From Flavobacteriaceae bacterium UBA3356 (GTDB taxonomy: Bacteria; Bacteroidota; Bacteroidia; Flavobacteriales; Flavobacteriaceae), in contig DEQW01000004.1 of the NCBI GenBank assembly GCA_002360635.1, forward strand, positions 69,800 through 121,763: a DNA stretch of 51,964 nt, written 5' to 3'. The notes beneath the pieces are model-generated. The model was not told the DNA's origin and did no database searches. It saw nothing but the letters and a program-made list of their open reading frames with translations. Positions 1-7,104 of the stretch are shown piece by piece; positions within the stretch are counted from its first letter, which is position 1, and each line of letters begins with the position of its first letter. Made by a program: the position numbers and the translations under genes.

Positions 1-819
1 TATATTGATAGTAAGTATCCAACCATGAACTATCGTACATTAATTGGACATTCTTATGCCGGGTTGTTTACTATAAATATGTTGGTTAATCATAAACATC
101 TCTTTCAAAACTATATAGCCATAGATCCAAGTTTGGATTGGGATGACCAAAAATTATTGAAGCAGGCAAAACAAAAACTGAGTACAGAAAGTTATGAAGG
201 AAAGTCCCTCTTTGTGTCTTTAGCTGCAGAGCAGCTACATATGTGGAATGAAGAAATAAACATGGAGAATATTATGGATGACGCTTCAGAATTTACTTTG
301 TTTGCGCGTTCAATCATTGAGTTTTCAAATTATACTAAATCTCAAAAACAGAATGGTTTAAATTTTTCATGGAAAGTTTATAATGAAGATTTACATGGTA
401 CAGTTCCGTTACCATCAATAAGAGATGGGCTGATTTTTCTTTTTGAATGGTATCAGTTTAAATCACCTCAAAAATATAATAACCCAGAAACCTCTATAGA
501 AGAATTGGTTTCGCTATTGAAGGTGCAGGAACAAATTTATACCGAACATTTTGGTGTTCCTACTGCACCAATGATAGACGAAATGTTAAATGGCTATGGC
601 TACATGAATATGCAAATGGGACAACCTGAGAAGGCCTTCATGTTTTTTGAAATGAATATTAAGTATAATCCAACAAGTGCAAATGCTTATGATTCGATGG
701 CTGAGTATTTTGAATCTCAAAACGATAAAGAGAATGCCTTAAAATACTTAAACAAGGCCTATGAATTAAGTGGTGACGATTACTATAAAGAAAGAATTGA
801 AGCTCTAAATAAAAAATAA
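1..819 (+). CDS. Putative esterase (alpha/beta hydrolase) with C-terminal TPR, 5' end cut by window edge
   Basis: The reading frame is open from base 1, so the gene begins before the window; the ATG at 25 is internal. The visible part matches the last 819 bases of the complete gene at 1551-2807, with only 6 amino-acid differences over 264 residues. It keeps the nucleophile elbow GHSYAG (Ser at base about 52) and the downstream LHG histidine expected of the putative-esterase family (Fes/IroE-like fold), then two TPR-like helices near the C-terminus (ANAYDSMAEYFESQ, then ENALKYLNKAYELS). Family members are usually exported carboxyl-ester or siderophore-type esterases; the substrate here is unknown. 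Whether this copy is full length cannot be judged, because its start is outside the window. Confidence 0.85.
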   Translation, partial: YIDSKYPTMNYRTLIGHSYAGLFTINMLVNHKHLFQNYIAIDPSLDWDDQKLLKQAKQKLSTESYEGKSLFVSLAAEQLHMWNEEINMENIMDDASEFTLFARSIIEFSNYTKSQKQNGLNFSWKVYNEDLHGTVPLPSIRDGLIFLFEWYQFKSPQKYNNPETSIEELVSLLKVQEQIYTEHFGVPTAPMIDEMLNGYGYMNMQMGQPEKAFMFFEMNIKYNPTSANAYDSMAEYFESQNDKENALKYLNKAYELSGDDYYKERIEALNKK

Positions 820-824
820 CGAAA

Positions 825-850
825 GGCTAACAACGTTTATAATTAATTGC
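825..850. repeat. Half-site of cassette-boundary repeat (copy A)
   Basis: GGCTAACAACG followed by TTTATAATTAATTGC lies just after the first esterase stop. It resembles the left ends at about 1299 and 5696. No matching right arm was found before the next gene at 902, so this may be a decayed or partial copy. Confidence 0.4.
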
Positions 851-901
851 TGTGGTGCATTAAAACAAAAAGAGAATTACATCTTATAAAAATCAAAATA
901 A

Positions 902-1288
902 ATGAAGAAACTTTATATCATTATTGTTTTAAGTATAGTTACTTCAGCTACCAACGCACAAGATTGTTACACTAGGTTGCAGAATGCATTTGATACTCGG
1001 GGGGCGTTTCCTGTATTAGATGATATGCATCGAAATGTCTTTATATCATTTTTCGAAGATGAATCTTCTAGATGTGTCTCAGGAAAAGTATTGGTAGAAA
1101 ATAGCGTGATTACAAGTGTTTTTCTTCAATATGACGATGACACTTTTGAATTAATGGATACAAAATTCTATAATTCAGCAAGGAAAAATCCCGCTATTAT
1201 AAATGGAATTTCTGAGATGATTTATACAATTGATGGCGATAAATTTAAAGTGATTTTTATTGATGTATTAAAACCAAAACAGCACTGA
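902..1288 (+). CDS. Small secreted protein of unknown function
   Basis: I do not recognise this 128-residue protein. It opens with a clear signal peptide (about residues 1-19, ending TNAQ), so the mature protein of about 108 residues should be exported. The mature part holds two cysteines (about residues 22 and 58) that could form a disulfide, and an alternating beta-rich pattern. It sits alone between the two esterase copies, flanked by inverted-repeat gaps, so it looks like an independent cassette. The ATG at 902 is chosen because it directly precedes the signal peptide. The frame is convincing because of the signal peptide and coding-like composition, but no function can be assigned. Confidence 0.7.
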   Translation: MKKLYIIIVLSIVTSATNAQDCYTRLQNAFDTRGAFPVLDDMHRNVFISFFEDESSRCVSGKVLVENSVITSVFLQYDDDTFELMDTKFYNSARKNPAIINGISEMIYTIDGDKFKVIFIDVLKPKQH

Positions 1289-1298
1289 TAAAAACACA

Positions 1299-1474
1299 CA
1301 ACAACGATATATAACCGCAATTTGTTTGTGCCAGTTTACTTTGCTCATATCGACGGTTTATACTACTTGCTATGCTCAGAACAGGTTAACCCGACTCTGT
1401 AATTGCTACCGTCTGTGCTTTAACAAAATTAAGTATCTTTAATACCGTAACTGCGGTTATATGCGAACGTTGGC
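1299..1474. repeat. Long imperfect inverted repeat between cassettes (copy B)
   Basis: The left arm ATATAACCGCAATT (1309-1322) pairs with the right arm AACTGCGGTTATAT (1449-1462) at 13 of 14 positions. The outer ends carry CAACAACG and GAACGTTGGC. Inside, GACGGT (1352-1357) faces ACCGTC (1408-1413). Bases 1394-1466 align with 3784-3857 of copy D at roughly three quarters identity by eye. The rest of the gap up to 1550 is AT-rich leader for the next gene. Confidence 0.7.
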
Positions 1475-1550
1475 CTTCATTATAAACAACTAATAACTAA
1501 TATATAGTTTAACTTATGTATTTAGTTATATTTAAATTCAAAAGAAATTA

Positions 1551-2807
1551 ATGAAATATTATATCTACTTATTAGTACTTATCGGATCGATTTTAATGGT
1601 AAATCAACATGCAATTGCACAAACAACTGTGTCCCAAACAGAGCAATTTCAAAATCGAATAGTGGATTCCATATTTTCTAAAACTTTAAGTGAAAGCCGT
1701 GACTTTTGGGTAAGATTACCAGATAATTTTCAGCCAGATAATGATGAAAAATATGCCGTAATTTATCTACTGGATGGATTTTCACTAGAAAGCACTTTGG
1801 AAGCTGTTTATGGTAATTATTGGGGGCATTACCTCCCACATATGATACTTGTTGGGGTTTCTAATCGCAGCAACCGAACAAGAGATTTAACTACTTCGCA
1901 GATAAAAATGAGACGCGGTAGTGCAATGGACAGTGAAACTGGAGGTGCAGAAACCTTTACTAAATTTATGGAGAAGGAACTCATCCCATATATTGATAGT
2001 AAGTATCCAACTATGAACTATCGTACATTAATTGGACATTCTTATGCCGGTTTGTTTACTATAAATATGTTGGTTAACCATAAACATCTCTTTCAAAACT
2101 ATATAGCCATAGATCCAAGTTTGGATTGGGACGACCAAAAATTATTGAAGGAGGCAAAAGAAAAGTTGAGTACAGAGAGTTATGAAGGAAAGTCCCTCTT
2201 TGTGTCTTTAGCTGCAGAGCAGCTACATATGTGGAATGAAGAAATAATCATGGAGAATATTATGGATGACTCTTCAGAATTTACTTTGTTTGCGCGTTCA
2301 ATCATTGAGTTTTCAAATTATACTACATCTCAAAAACAGAATGGATTAAATTTTTCATGGAAAGTTTATAATGAAGATTTACATGGTACAGTTCCCTTAC
2401 CATCAATAAGAGATGGGCTGATATTTCTTTTTGAATGGTATCAGTTTAAATCACCTCAAAAATATAATAACCCAGAAACCTCTATAGAAGAATTGGTTTC
2501 ACTATTGAAGGTGCAGGAACAAATTTATACCGAACATTTTGGTGTTCCTACTGCACCAATGATAGACGAAATGTTAAATGGCTATGGCTACATGAATATG
2601 CAAATGGGACAACCTGAGAAGGCCTTCATGTTTTTTGAAATGAATATTAAGTATAATCCAACAAGTGCAAATGCTTATGATTCGATGGCTGAGTATTTTG
2701 AATCTCAAAACGATAAAGAGAATGCCTTAAAATACTTAAACAAGGCCTATGAATTAAGTGGTGACGATCACTATAAAGAAAGAATTGAAGCTCTAAATAA
2801 AAAATAG
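1551..2807 (+). CDS. Secreted esterase (alpha/beta hydrolase) with C-terminal TPR
   Basis: This 418-residue protein starts with a signal peptide (about residues 1-24, ending AIAQ), so it should act outside the cytoplasm. Residues about 50-310 form a putative-esterase alpha/beta hydrolase domain. The nucleophile elbow is GHSYAG with Ser164, and the likely catalytic histidine is His278 in DLHG. The last 70 or so residues contain TPR-like helices. Relatives include enterochelin/Fes-type esterases and other ester hydrolases; the true substrate is unknown. Its last 264 codons are duplicated almost exactly in the gene at the window start, with a different small gene between them. It stands alone, with a 262-base repeat-bearing gap before it and repeat fragments after it. 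Confidence 0.88.
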   Translation: MKYYIYLLVLIGSILMVNQHAIAQTTVSQTEQFQNRIVDSIFSKTLSESRDFWVRLPDNFQPDNDEKYAVIYLLDGFSLESTLEAVYGNYWGHYLPHMILVGVSNRSNRTRDLTTSQIKMRRGSAMDSETGGAETFTKFMEKELIPYIDSKYPTMNYRTLIGHSYAGLFTINMLVNHKHLFQNYIAIDPSLDWDDQKLLKEAKEKLSTESYEGKSLFVSLAAEQLHMWNEEIIMENIMDDSSEFTLFARSIIEFSNYTTSQKQNGLNFSWKVYNEDLHGTVPLPSIRDGLIFLFEWYQFKSPQKYNNPETSIEELVSLLKVQEQIYTEHFGVPTAPMIDEMLNGYGYMNMQMGQPEKAFMFFEMNIKYNPTSANAYDSMAEYFESQNDKENALKYLNKAYELSGDDHYKERIEALNKK

Positions 2808-2851
2808 CCGAAATAGTAATGAAATCAAAGATTTTGGCTCACATCAAACTT

Positions 2852-2915
2852 TGTGCTTTACCGAAAGTTAGGTGTTTTTAAAATCGCCTCCTTTTCATAT
2901 ATTAACCGTTGTGTG
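2852..2915. repeat. Partial cassette-boundary repeat (copy C)
   Basis: The segment TGTGCTTTACCGAAAGTTAG (2852-2871) resembles the inner part of copy B (TGTGCTTTAACAAAATTAAG). The segment ends in CATATATTAACCGTTGTGTG (2896-2915), similar to the right ends of the other copies. No clear left arm is seen, so this is probably a degenerate or truncated copy. Confidence 0.4.
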
Positions 2916-2946
2916 TAAACGAAAAAAAACAATTAAAACTTAAAAA

Positions 2947-3528
2947 TTGACGGAGTATTCTAAACTCATAAATAATACTATTCTCGGAATAATAATATTG
3001 ATATGTGTTGCTTTCAGTGTATTCCTGATTGTGAATTGGAATTACATATCCAATCCTGAATTAGTCCCAGGTTACGTTGAAGCACAAGCGACTTTTTCTT
3101 ACGGACGAGATGATTTAGCAAAATATAGACATTGGGGTTTTCATTATCCAATGGCAGTTATTCCCTACTTAATTTATATCGAAAGTGTTGTATTGGTACA
3201 TTTGATTTTTAAAAAAAATTTGTTGTTGTCAAAAGTGCAATGGATGATTACGTTGACATTTCTTTTGATTATGATATTTTCAGAATTTATATTTGACAAC
3301 TTGTATAAATTGATTGATAGAAATGAATTTTGGAAAATTGAATATCAATTCGATAATATTATTGGAACAGCGTTTTATGTTGCATTTTTATTTCTGTTAA
3401 TAGCTTCGTCTATTTTAATGTTCATTCCACAATTCAAAAAATATCGAAAATTTTTGATTTTAAGCTTGTCAACTATTTTGTTATTAGTCATTTTTATATT
3501 TGCTCATTTTGAATTTTTCTTTGATTGA
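2947..3528 (+). CDS. Multi-pass membrane protein of unknown function
   Basis: This 193-residue protein has four or five hydrophobic segments: about residues 10-30, 70-90, 96-115, 138-160 and 167-188. The region between the first and second is polar and probably extracytoplasmic. The start is TTG at 2947, preceded by an A-rich leader; the next in-frame ATG falls well inside the protein, so TTG is preferred. I recognise no family. The gene is solitary and flanked by repeat-type gaps, so it looks like one cassette of the array. An immunity-like or transport role would be a guess. Confidence 0.65.
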   Translation: MTEYSKLINNTILGIIILICVAFSVFLIVNWNYISNPELVPGYVEAQATFSYGRDDLAKYRHWGFHYPMAVIPYLIYIESVVLVHLIFKKNLLLSKVQWMITLTFLLIMIFSEFIFDNLYKLIDRNEFWKIEYQFDNIIGTAFYVAFLFLLIASSILMFIPQFKKYRKFLILSLSTILLLVIFIFAHFEFFFD

Positions 3529-3884
3529 CAAGAATTGTTTTATGAAAGAACAGACTACCTAACTCACAACAACTTGAAAACGAGGTCCAGGCCTCACAGA
3601 ACTGAACGGGGTTGAAGTATTAAAAGAGCGCGGATTATCAATGTTGCCGAAGTCGTAAGCTTCAACTTATAACATAACCTTACTCCGCTCTCTTGTTCTT
3701 TCTGGTTTATACTATAAATTTAATGAGAATCAAACTTAAGATGTATAACCTCAATTACGACGGATTCAACTATGTCCGAATCCACTCGGAATTGCTAAAG
3801 TCGGTGCTTAACCTAAAAATTGAGTACCTTTAAATCTGTAACTGATGGCTATACGCGACCCCTCGCAAACATTTATAAAGGCCT
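3529..3884. other. Gene-free gap of 356 bases with nested inverted repeats
   Basis: No coding frame is supported here. Besides copy D (3743-3857) there is another imperfect pair: AAGAGCGCGGA near 3624 faces TCCGCTCTCTT near 3683. It encloses the shorter pair GTTGAAG/CTTCAAC. GAGGTCCAGGCCTC at 3582-3595 is a small hairpin. TCCGA and TCGGA (about 3775-3789) form a hairpin inside copy D. Confidence 0.6.
3743..3857. repeat. Long imperfect inverted repeat between cassettes (copy D)
   Basis: The left arm GTATAACCTCAATTAC (3743-3758) pairs with the right arm GTAACTGATGGCTATAC (3838-3854) with two mismatches and one gap. The interior includes GGTGCTTAACCTAAAAATTG, homologous to copy B. Both arms also match the arms of copy B, so B and D descend from one element. 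Confidence 0.7.
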
Positions 3885-4322
3885 ATGAAAAAAAGAAAGA
3901 CTATCGCATTACTACTTTTGATTATTGGGCTTGCTTTAAGTATTGCCTTTATAGTGAAGATTCAATTTCCACAGGGCTTCGAGGCATATTTTAAAAGATC
4001 ATACTATAACCAGTTTGGCCCTTTAGCTATAAGTGTTGAGCTATTAATCGCTAGCTATTACCTTTTTATTGGACATAAAAAAACAAATTTTACTTTAGCT
4101 CTTTTTGGGTTTACTGCTTTGTTAGATCCTCTTTTCAATCAAATTGGACTTTTCGAAAGCATAGTACCTTTGTATGGAACTATAATCTTATCAATTTGTG
4201 CTCTGTTGTGTCTATGGCTGGCATTTTCAAACACATTTAAATTAAAACGTTTATCTAAATTAGCAGCATTTTTTAGTATTGTTCTTGGTGTTTTTGTAGA
4301 ACTATTCTTCAATTATCTATGA
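3885..4322 (+). CDS. Small four-helix membrane protein of unknown function
   Basis: This 145-residue protein is dominated by four hydrophobic stretches: about residues 7-26, 46-64, 68-88 joined by a loop to 95-115, and 122-143. The N-terminus MKKRK is positive and probably cytoplasmic. I do not recognise the family. The ATG at 3885 directly precedes the charged N-terminus and first helix. Like its neighbours it is monocistronic, on the + strand, with repeat-bearing gaps on both sides. That arrangement, more than the protein itself, is the informative point. Confidence 0.65.
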   Translation: MKKRKTIALLLLIIGLALSIAFIVKIQFPQGFEAYFKRSYYNQFGPLAISVELLIASYYLFIGHKKTNFTLALFGFTALLDPLFNQIGLFESIVPLYGTIILSICALLCLWLAFSNTFKLKRLSKLAAFFSIVLGVFVELFFNYL

Positions 4323-4337
4323 TAAAAACATTTACCA

Positions 4338-4452
4338 ACAACGTATCCTATGAAAAGCACTATTTTAGTTCTTTAAAGCTGGTATTTTATTTTTTTAATT
4401 AATTATGTATAGTTCAGCTTTTAAAAGTGCTTTGGACTAAAAAACGTTTCAC
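4338..4452. repeat. Long imperfect hairpin between cassettes (copy E)
   Basis: AACAACG near 4338 and AACGTTTCAC near 4443 bound an inverted repeat. Left parts AAAAGCACT and TTTAAAGCTG pair with right parts CAGCTTTTAAA and AGTGCTTT, separated by an AT-rich loop. The sequence differs from copies B and D but the size, end motif and position after a gene stop are the same. Confidence 0.5.
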
Positions 4453-4482
4453 AACAAAGAACTGAAGGTAAAAAACTTTTTA

Positions 4483-5112
4483 ATGCAGAAATTATTATTT
4501 TTATTATTTGTACTAATAAGTACGTATTCTAGCGTATATAGTCAAGAGAAAACCCCTACTAATACCCAAACAGCATTTAATGTTTTATTTGTTGGCAACA
4601 GTCTTACCTATACCAATAATTTGCCTGAGCTTGTTAAGGAGTACGCAATTTCAAAAAATATAACTATTACTACTGAAATGATAGCATTCCCTAACTATGC
4701 TATTCAGGATCACTGGAATGATGGGAAAGTCCAAAAACTAATTTCTAGTAAATTATACGACTTTGTTATTATTCAACAAGGGCCTTCATCTCAAAATGAT
4801 GGTAGAAACATGCTAATTGAATACGGTAAAAAATATACTCGTTTATGCAAATTAAACGGATCCAAGCTTTGTTACTTTATGGTTTGGCCATCTTTAAACT
4901 ACTATCATACGTTTGATGGTGTTATAAAAAACCATACAGATGCAGCAGCAATCAACAGTGCTATATTGCTGCCTGTTGGTAACGTATGGAAAGAGTATAT
5001 TGATACAGCGAAGAATATTGAATATTATGGTGACGATGGGTTCCACCCTTCACTAAAAGGCAGTAAAATTGCCGCAAAAGTTATTGTTGATCACTTATTA
5101 CTTAAACAGTAA
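4483..5112 (+). CDS. Secreted SGNH/GDSL-type hydrolase
   Basis: This 209-residue protein has a signal peptide (residues 1-20, cut before QEKT) and an SGNH hydrolase fold. The block I motif is VLFVGNSLTYTNN with nucleophile Ser40. The FVIIQQGPSSQ strand follows, and a C-terminal DDGFHPSLKG motif holds the Asp185/His188 pair, separated by two residues as in SGNH esterases. It should hydrolyse an ester, for example an acetylated sugar or lipid, in the periplasm or outside, but the substrate cannot be read from sequence. The length is normal for a single-domain SGNH enzyme. The ATG at 4483 gives the complete signal peptide. It is solitary within the cassette-like block. Confidence 0.82.
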   Translation: MQKLLFLLFVLISTYSSVYSQEKTPTNTQTAFNVLFVGNSLTYTNNLPELVKEYAISKNITITTEMIAFPNYAIQDHWNDGKVQKLISSKLYDFVIIQQGPSSQNDGRNMLIEYGKKYTRLCKLNGSKLCYFMVWPSLNYYHTFDGVIKNHTDAAAINSAILLPVGNVWKEYIDTAKNIEYYGDDGFHPSLKGSKIAAKVIVDHLLLKQ

Positions 5113-5186
5113 AACTATAGACAATAAGGTGTATGATCCAATATTGTTAACGCCTACTTACGAAAATATTCGCGGATATTCTTTTC

Positions 5187-5207
5187 GGTTTTTATTTACT
5201 AAATTAG
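5187..5207 (+). repeat. Exact 21-base direct repeat, copy 1
   Basis: A 21-base word beginning GGTTTTTATT and ending AAATTAG occurs here and identically at 6958-6978, about 1.77 kb away. Both copies lie in gaps after a hydrolase gene. The match is too long to be chance in this small a region. Confidence 0.7.
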
Positions 5208-5230
5208 TTGCTGAAAAGCGCACCAAAACC

Positions 5231-5252
5231 ATAACAACCAACGTTAGCAACA
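5231..5252. repeat. Right end of a cassette-boundary repeat (copy F)
   Basis: ATAACAACCAACGTTAGCAA just upstream of the OsmC-like gene carries the AACGTT/GTTAGC end motif seen, inverted, in copies A and G (GGCTAACAACG). No complete left arm was located between 5113 and 5230. Confidence 0.35.
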
Positions 5253-5266
5253 AGCAAAAAAACGAT

Positions 5267-5671
5267 ATGAAATATTTTAGCAAAGCAAACTCTTCTTCAA
5301 AAAATAGTGCTTCGATAAAAATTAAAGAATCAGAAATTAGTTTCGGAATCACACCAGAAATGGCTGATAGCCTACCAAACCCAGCAGAATTATTTTTAGG
5401 ATCATTTTCTGCTTGTATTCTTAAAAATGTTGAACGCTTTTCCCAATTAATGAATTTCGAATATACAAATGCTGAACTGATAGTTACCGCAACACGTTTA
5501 GAAAAACCTCCAAGAATGGACGAAATAAACTATGAACTGAAGATATATAGTCAAGATGATAATTTAAATATTGATTTACTTAAAAAGAATATCGAAAAAT
5601 TTGGGACGATATTTAATACAGTGAAGTCTTCCTGCTCCGTTGTTGGTGAGATTAAAAAAATAGTAAAATAA
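5267..5671 (+). CDS. OsmC family protein
   Basis: The 134-residue protein matches the OsmC/Ohr fold: LPNPAELFLGSFSACILKN carries the first reactive cysteine (Cys50) and VKSSCSVVGEI the second (Cys123). Both cysteines of the peroxidase pair are present. Members reduce organic or fatty-acid hydroperoxides in the cytoplasm, though many small OsmC-like proteins have no proven substrate. The frame stays open upstream to 5069, overlapping the SGNH gene. I reject that extension because the conserved protein begins at MKYFSK and the extra 66 codons cross the intergenic repeat. The ATG at 5267 follows repeat end F by about 15 bases. It is solitary in the cassette-like block. Confidence 0.82.
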   Translation: MKYFSKANSSSKNSASIKIKESEISFGITPEMADSLPNPAELFLGSFSACILKNVERFSQLMNFEYTNAELIVTATRLEKPPRMDEINYELKIYSQDDNLNIDLLKKNIEKFGTIFNTVKSSCSVVGEIKKIVK

Positions 5672-5695
5672 ATTACATAATAAATAATGCCAATG

Positions 5696-5831
5696 GCTAA
5701 CAAGATATAATGCTCATTTTACTGAAAAGCAGACTGAAAAACATTTGAATTAAATAAAAACGCAGTAAAATAATACACAAACACCTTATGGCGAAACTCC
5801 TTCGCGGAATTTAACCCAACTTGTAAGCTGA
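5696..5831. repeat. Long imperfect inverted repeat between cassettes (copy G)
   Basis: The left end GGCTAACAAGATATAATG resembles copy A. ATTTTACTG (5716-5724) pairs perfectly with CAGTAAAAT (5763-5771). A small GCGAA/TTCGC hairpin follows near 5794-5806, and the right end CTTGTAAGC (about 5821) roughly inverts the left end. Confidence 0.45.
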
Positions 5832-5856
5832 ATAAAATCAACAAACTGCGAGCAAT

Positions 5857-6882
5857 ATGACCAAGAAAAAAACAAAACGAATTTTTAAAATAGTGTTGAT
5901 TTTGGCTTCCATAGCATCTCTATTCTTTGTGCCTTGGTTGTTGGTAAAAGCTTGGATTTTGCCACTTCCCGATACAATTCAAGAACAGGCAGATGAAGCT
6001 ATTGGCTATGAATTTGAAGGAGTAATTGTGTATATAGATCAAGCTGGCAAAGCACCTCAATATATTGCTTCTGGTTGGCACGATCGGGAGGGGAAGGTTC
6101 CTGCATACCCACAAGCACTCTTTAAATTAGCTAGCATTAGTAAACTTTATGATGCGGTGGCAGTTACCAAGTTAGTACACGATGGGCGTCTTTCACTAGA
6201 TAAAACCCTTGCTGAATACTTACCAGAACTTGTAGGAAAGATTGAAAATGCGGATGAAATTACGTTGCGAATGCTCGTACAGCATAGAAGTGGCATCCCC
6301 AATTTTACTGACACTCCGAATTTTTGGGCAAATCCAACGGCCACCTATAAAGAAAGCCTTGCCTTAATTTTAGATAAACCCGCTAACTTTGAGCCTGGGG
6401 AAGATTATGAATATTGCAACACAAACTATTTGTTGATCAATAAAATAATGGATAATGAACTGGGATATGATAACTTCCAATTTATTAAGAAAGAAATACT
6501 CAAACCATTACAACTGGACCATACCTTTGGTTCGCTACAAGAAGTGAATATAGACAATGTGATGAGTGGCTACCATGTAGACCATCCCTTAGATTTAAAA
6601 ACAGACGACCACGGTATGCTTGCCACGGCAGAAGATGTAGGTACTTTTGTAAGGGCTTTAAACGATGGATCCCTGTTTGAGGAAGGAGAGCAAGAAATAT
6701 ATGCTTCCATTTACAAGTATGAACACGCTGGTTGGGTTCCGGGCTACCAAAGTTTCGCAAACTATCACGAAGACCTTGATGCTGTAGTTGTTACTTTCTA
6801 CAGCACCACCGACCCCAAACTATACCTGTGGAATTTATCGGAAATCATTAACAATAGGATTGTCAAAATATTAAAGAAATAG
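5857..6882 (+). CDS. Membrane-anchored serine hydrolase, beta-lactamase class C-like
   Basis: This 341-residue protein has one N-terminal membrane helix (about residues 12-33) that should anchor an extracytoplasmic penicillin-binding/class C fold. All three active-site elements are visible: SxxK as SISK (Ser93, Lys96), YxN as YCN (Tyr186, Asn188), and HxG as HAG (290-292) in place of KTG. Such proteins are mostly esterases or D-Ala peptidases rather than true beta-lactamases. No resistance role is implied. It follows repeat copy G and is monocistronic. The ATG at 5857 gives a lysine-rich N-terminus followed by the anchor. Confidence 0.85.
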   Translation: MTKKKTKRIFKIVLILASIASLFFVPWLLVKAWILPLPDTIQEQADEAIGYEFEGVIVYIDQAGKAPQYIASGWHDREGKVPAYPQALFKLASISKLYDAVAVTKLVHDGRLSLDKTLAEYLPELVGKIENADEITLRMLVQHRSGIPNFTDTPNFWANPTATYKESLALILDKPANFEPGEDYEYCNTNYLLINKIMDNELGYDNFQFIKKEILKPLQLDHTFGSLQEVNIDNVMSGYHVDHPLDLKTDDHGMLATAEDVGTFVRALNDGSLFEEGEQEIYASIYKYEHAGWVPGYQSFANYHEDLDAVVVTFYSTTDPKLYLWNLSEIINNRIVKILKK

Positions 6883-6957
6883 AAAAGATTTATAATACTA
6901 TTTGCATTAAGTATCTGAATTTTAAATATTTACATAGCACTTGAAGACTTTCTATTT

Positions 6958-6978
6958 GGTTTTTATTTACTAAATTAG
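6958..6978 (+). repeat. Exact 21-base direct repeat, copy 2
   Basis: Identical to 5187-5207. Around it ATTTAC and GTAAAT form a small hairpin (about 6965-6987). The rest of the gap 6883-7104 shows only AT-rich sequence and a weak CTATT/AATAG inverted pair. Confidence 0.65.
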
Positions 6979-7104
6979 ATGGTAAATAAACAAGCATTAA
7001 TAACTATTATCCTGTACTAACTTCTATTAGTAAAGCCAACAATAGGTGATTTTACCATATTTTTTTAGTAGAAATTACTTGCAGTTCTTAGAAATAAAAT
7101 AAAG

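Noticed and set aside
5069..5266. Longer N-terminus for the OsmC-like gene, overlapping the SGNH gene
   Set aside because: The extra 66 codons cross an intergenic repeat end and do not look like protein; the family start fits the ATG at 5267.
5857..6882. True beta-lactamase
   Set aside because: It has an HAG motif rather than KTG and a membrane anchor; most such proteins are esterases or peptidases.
820..7104. Classical integron attC sites
   Set aside because: The ends do not fit the GTTRRRY/RYYYAAC core pair, and no integron integrase is visible, so I call the elements cassette-like only.
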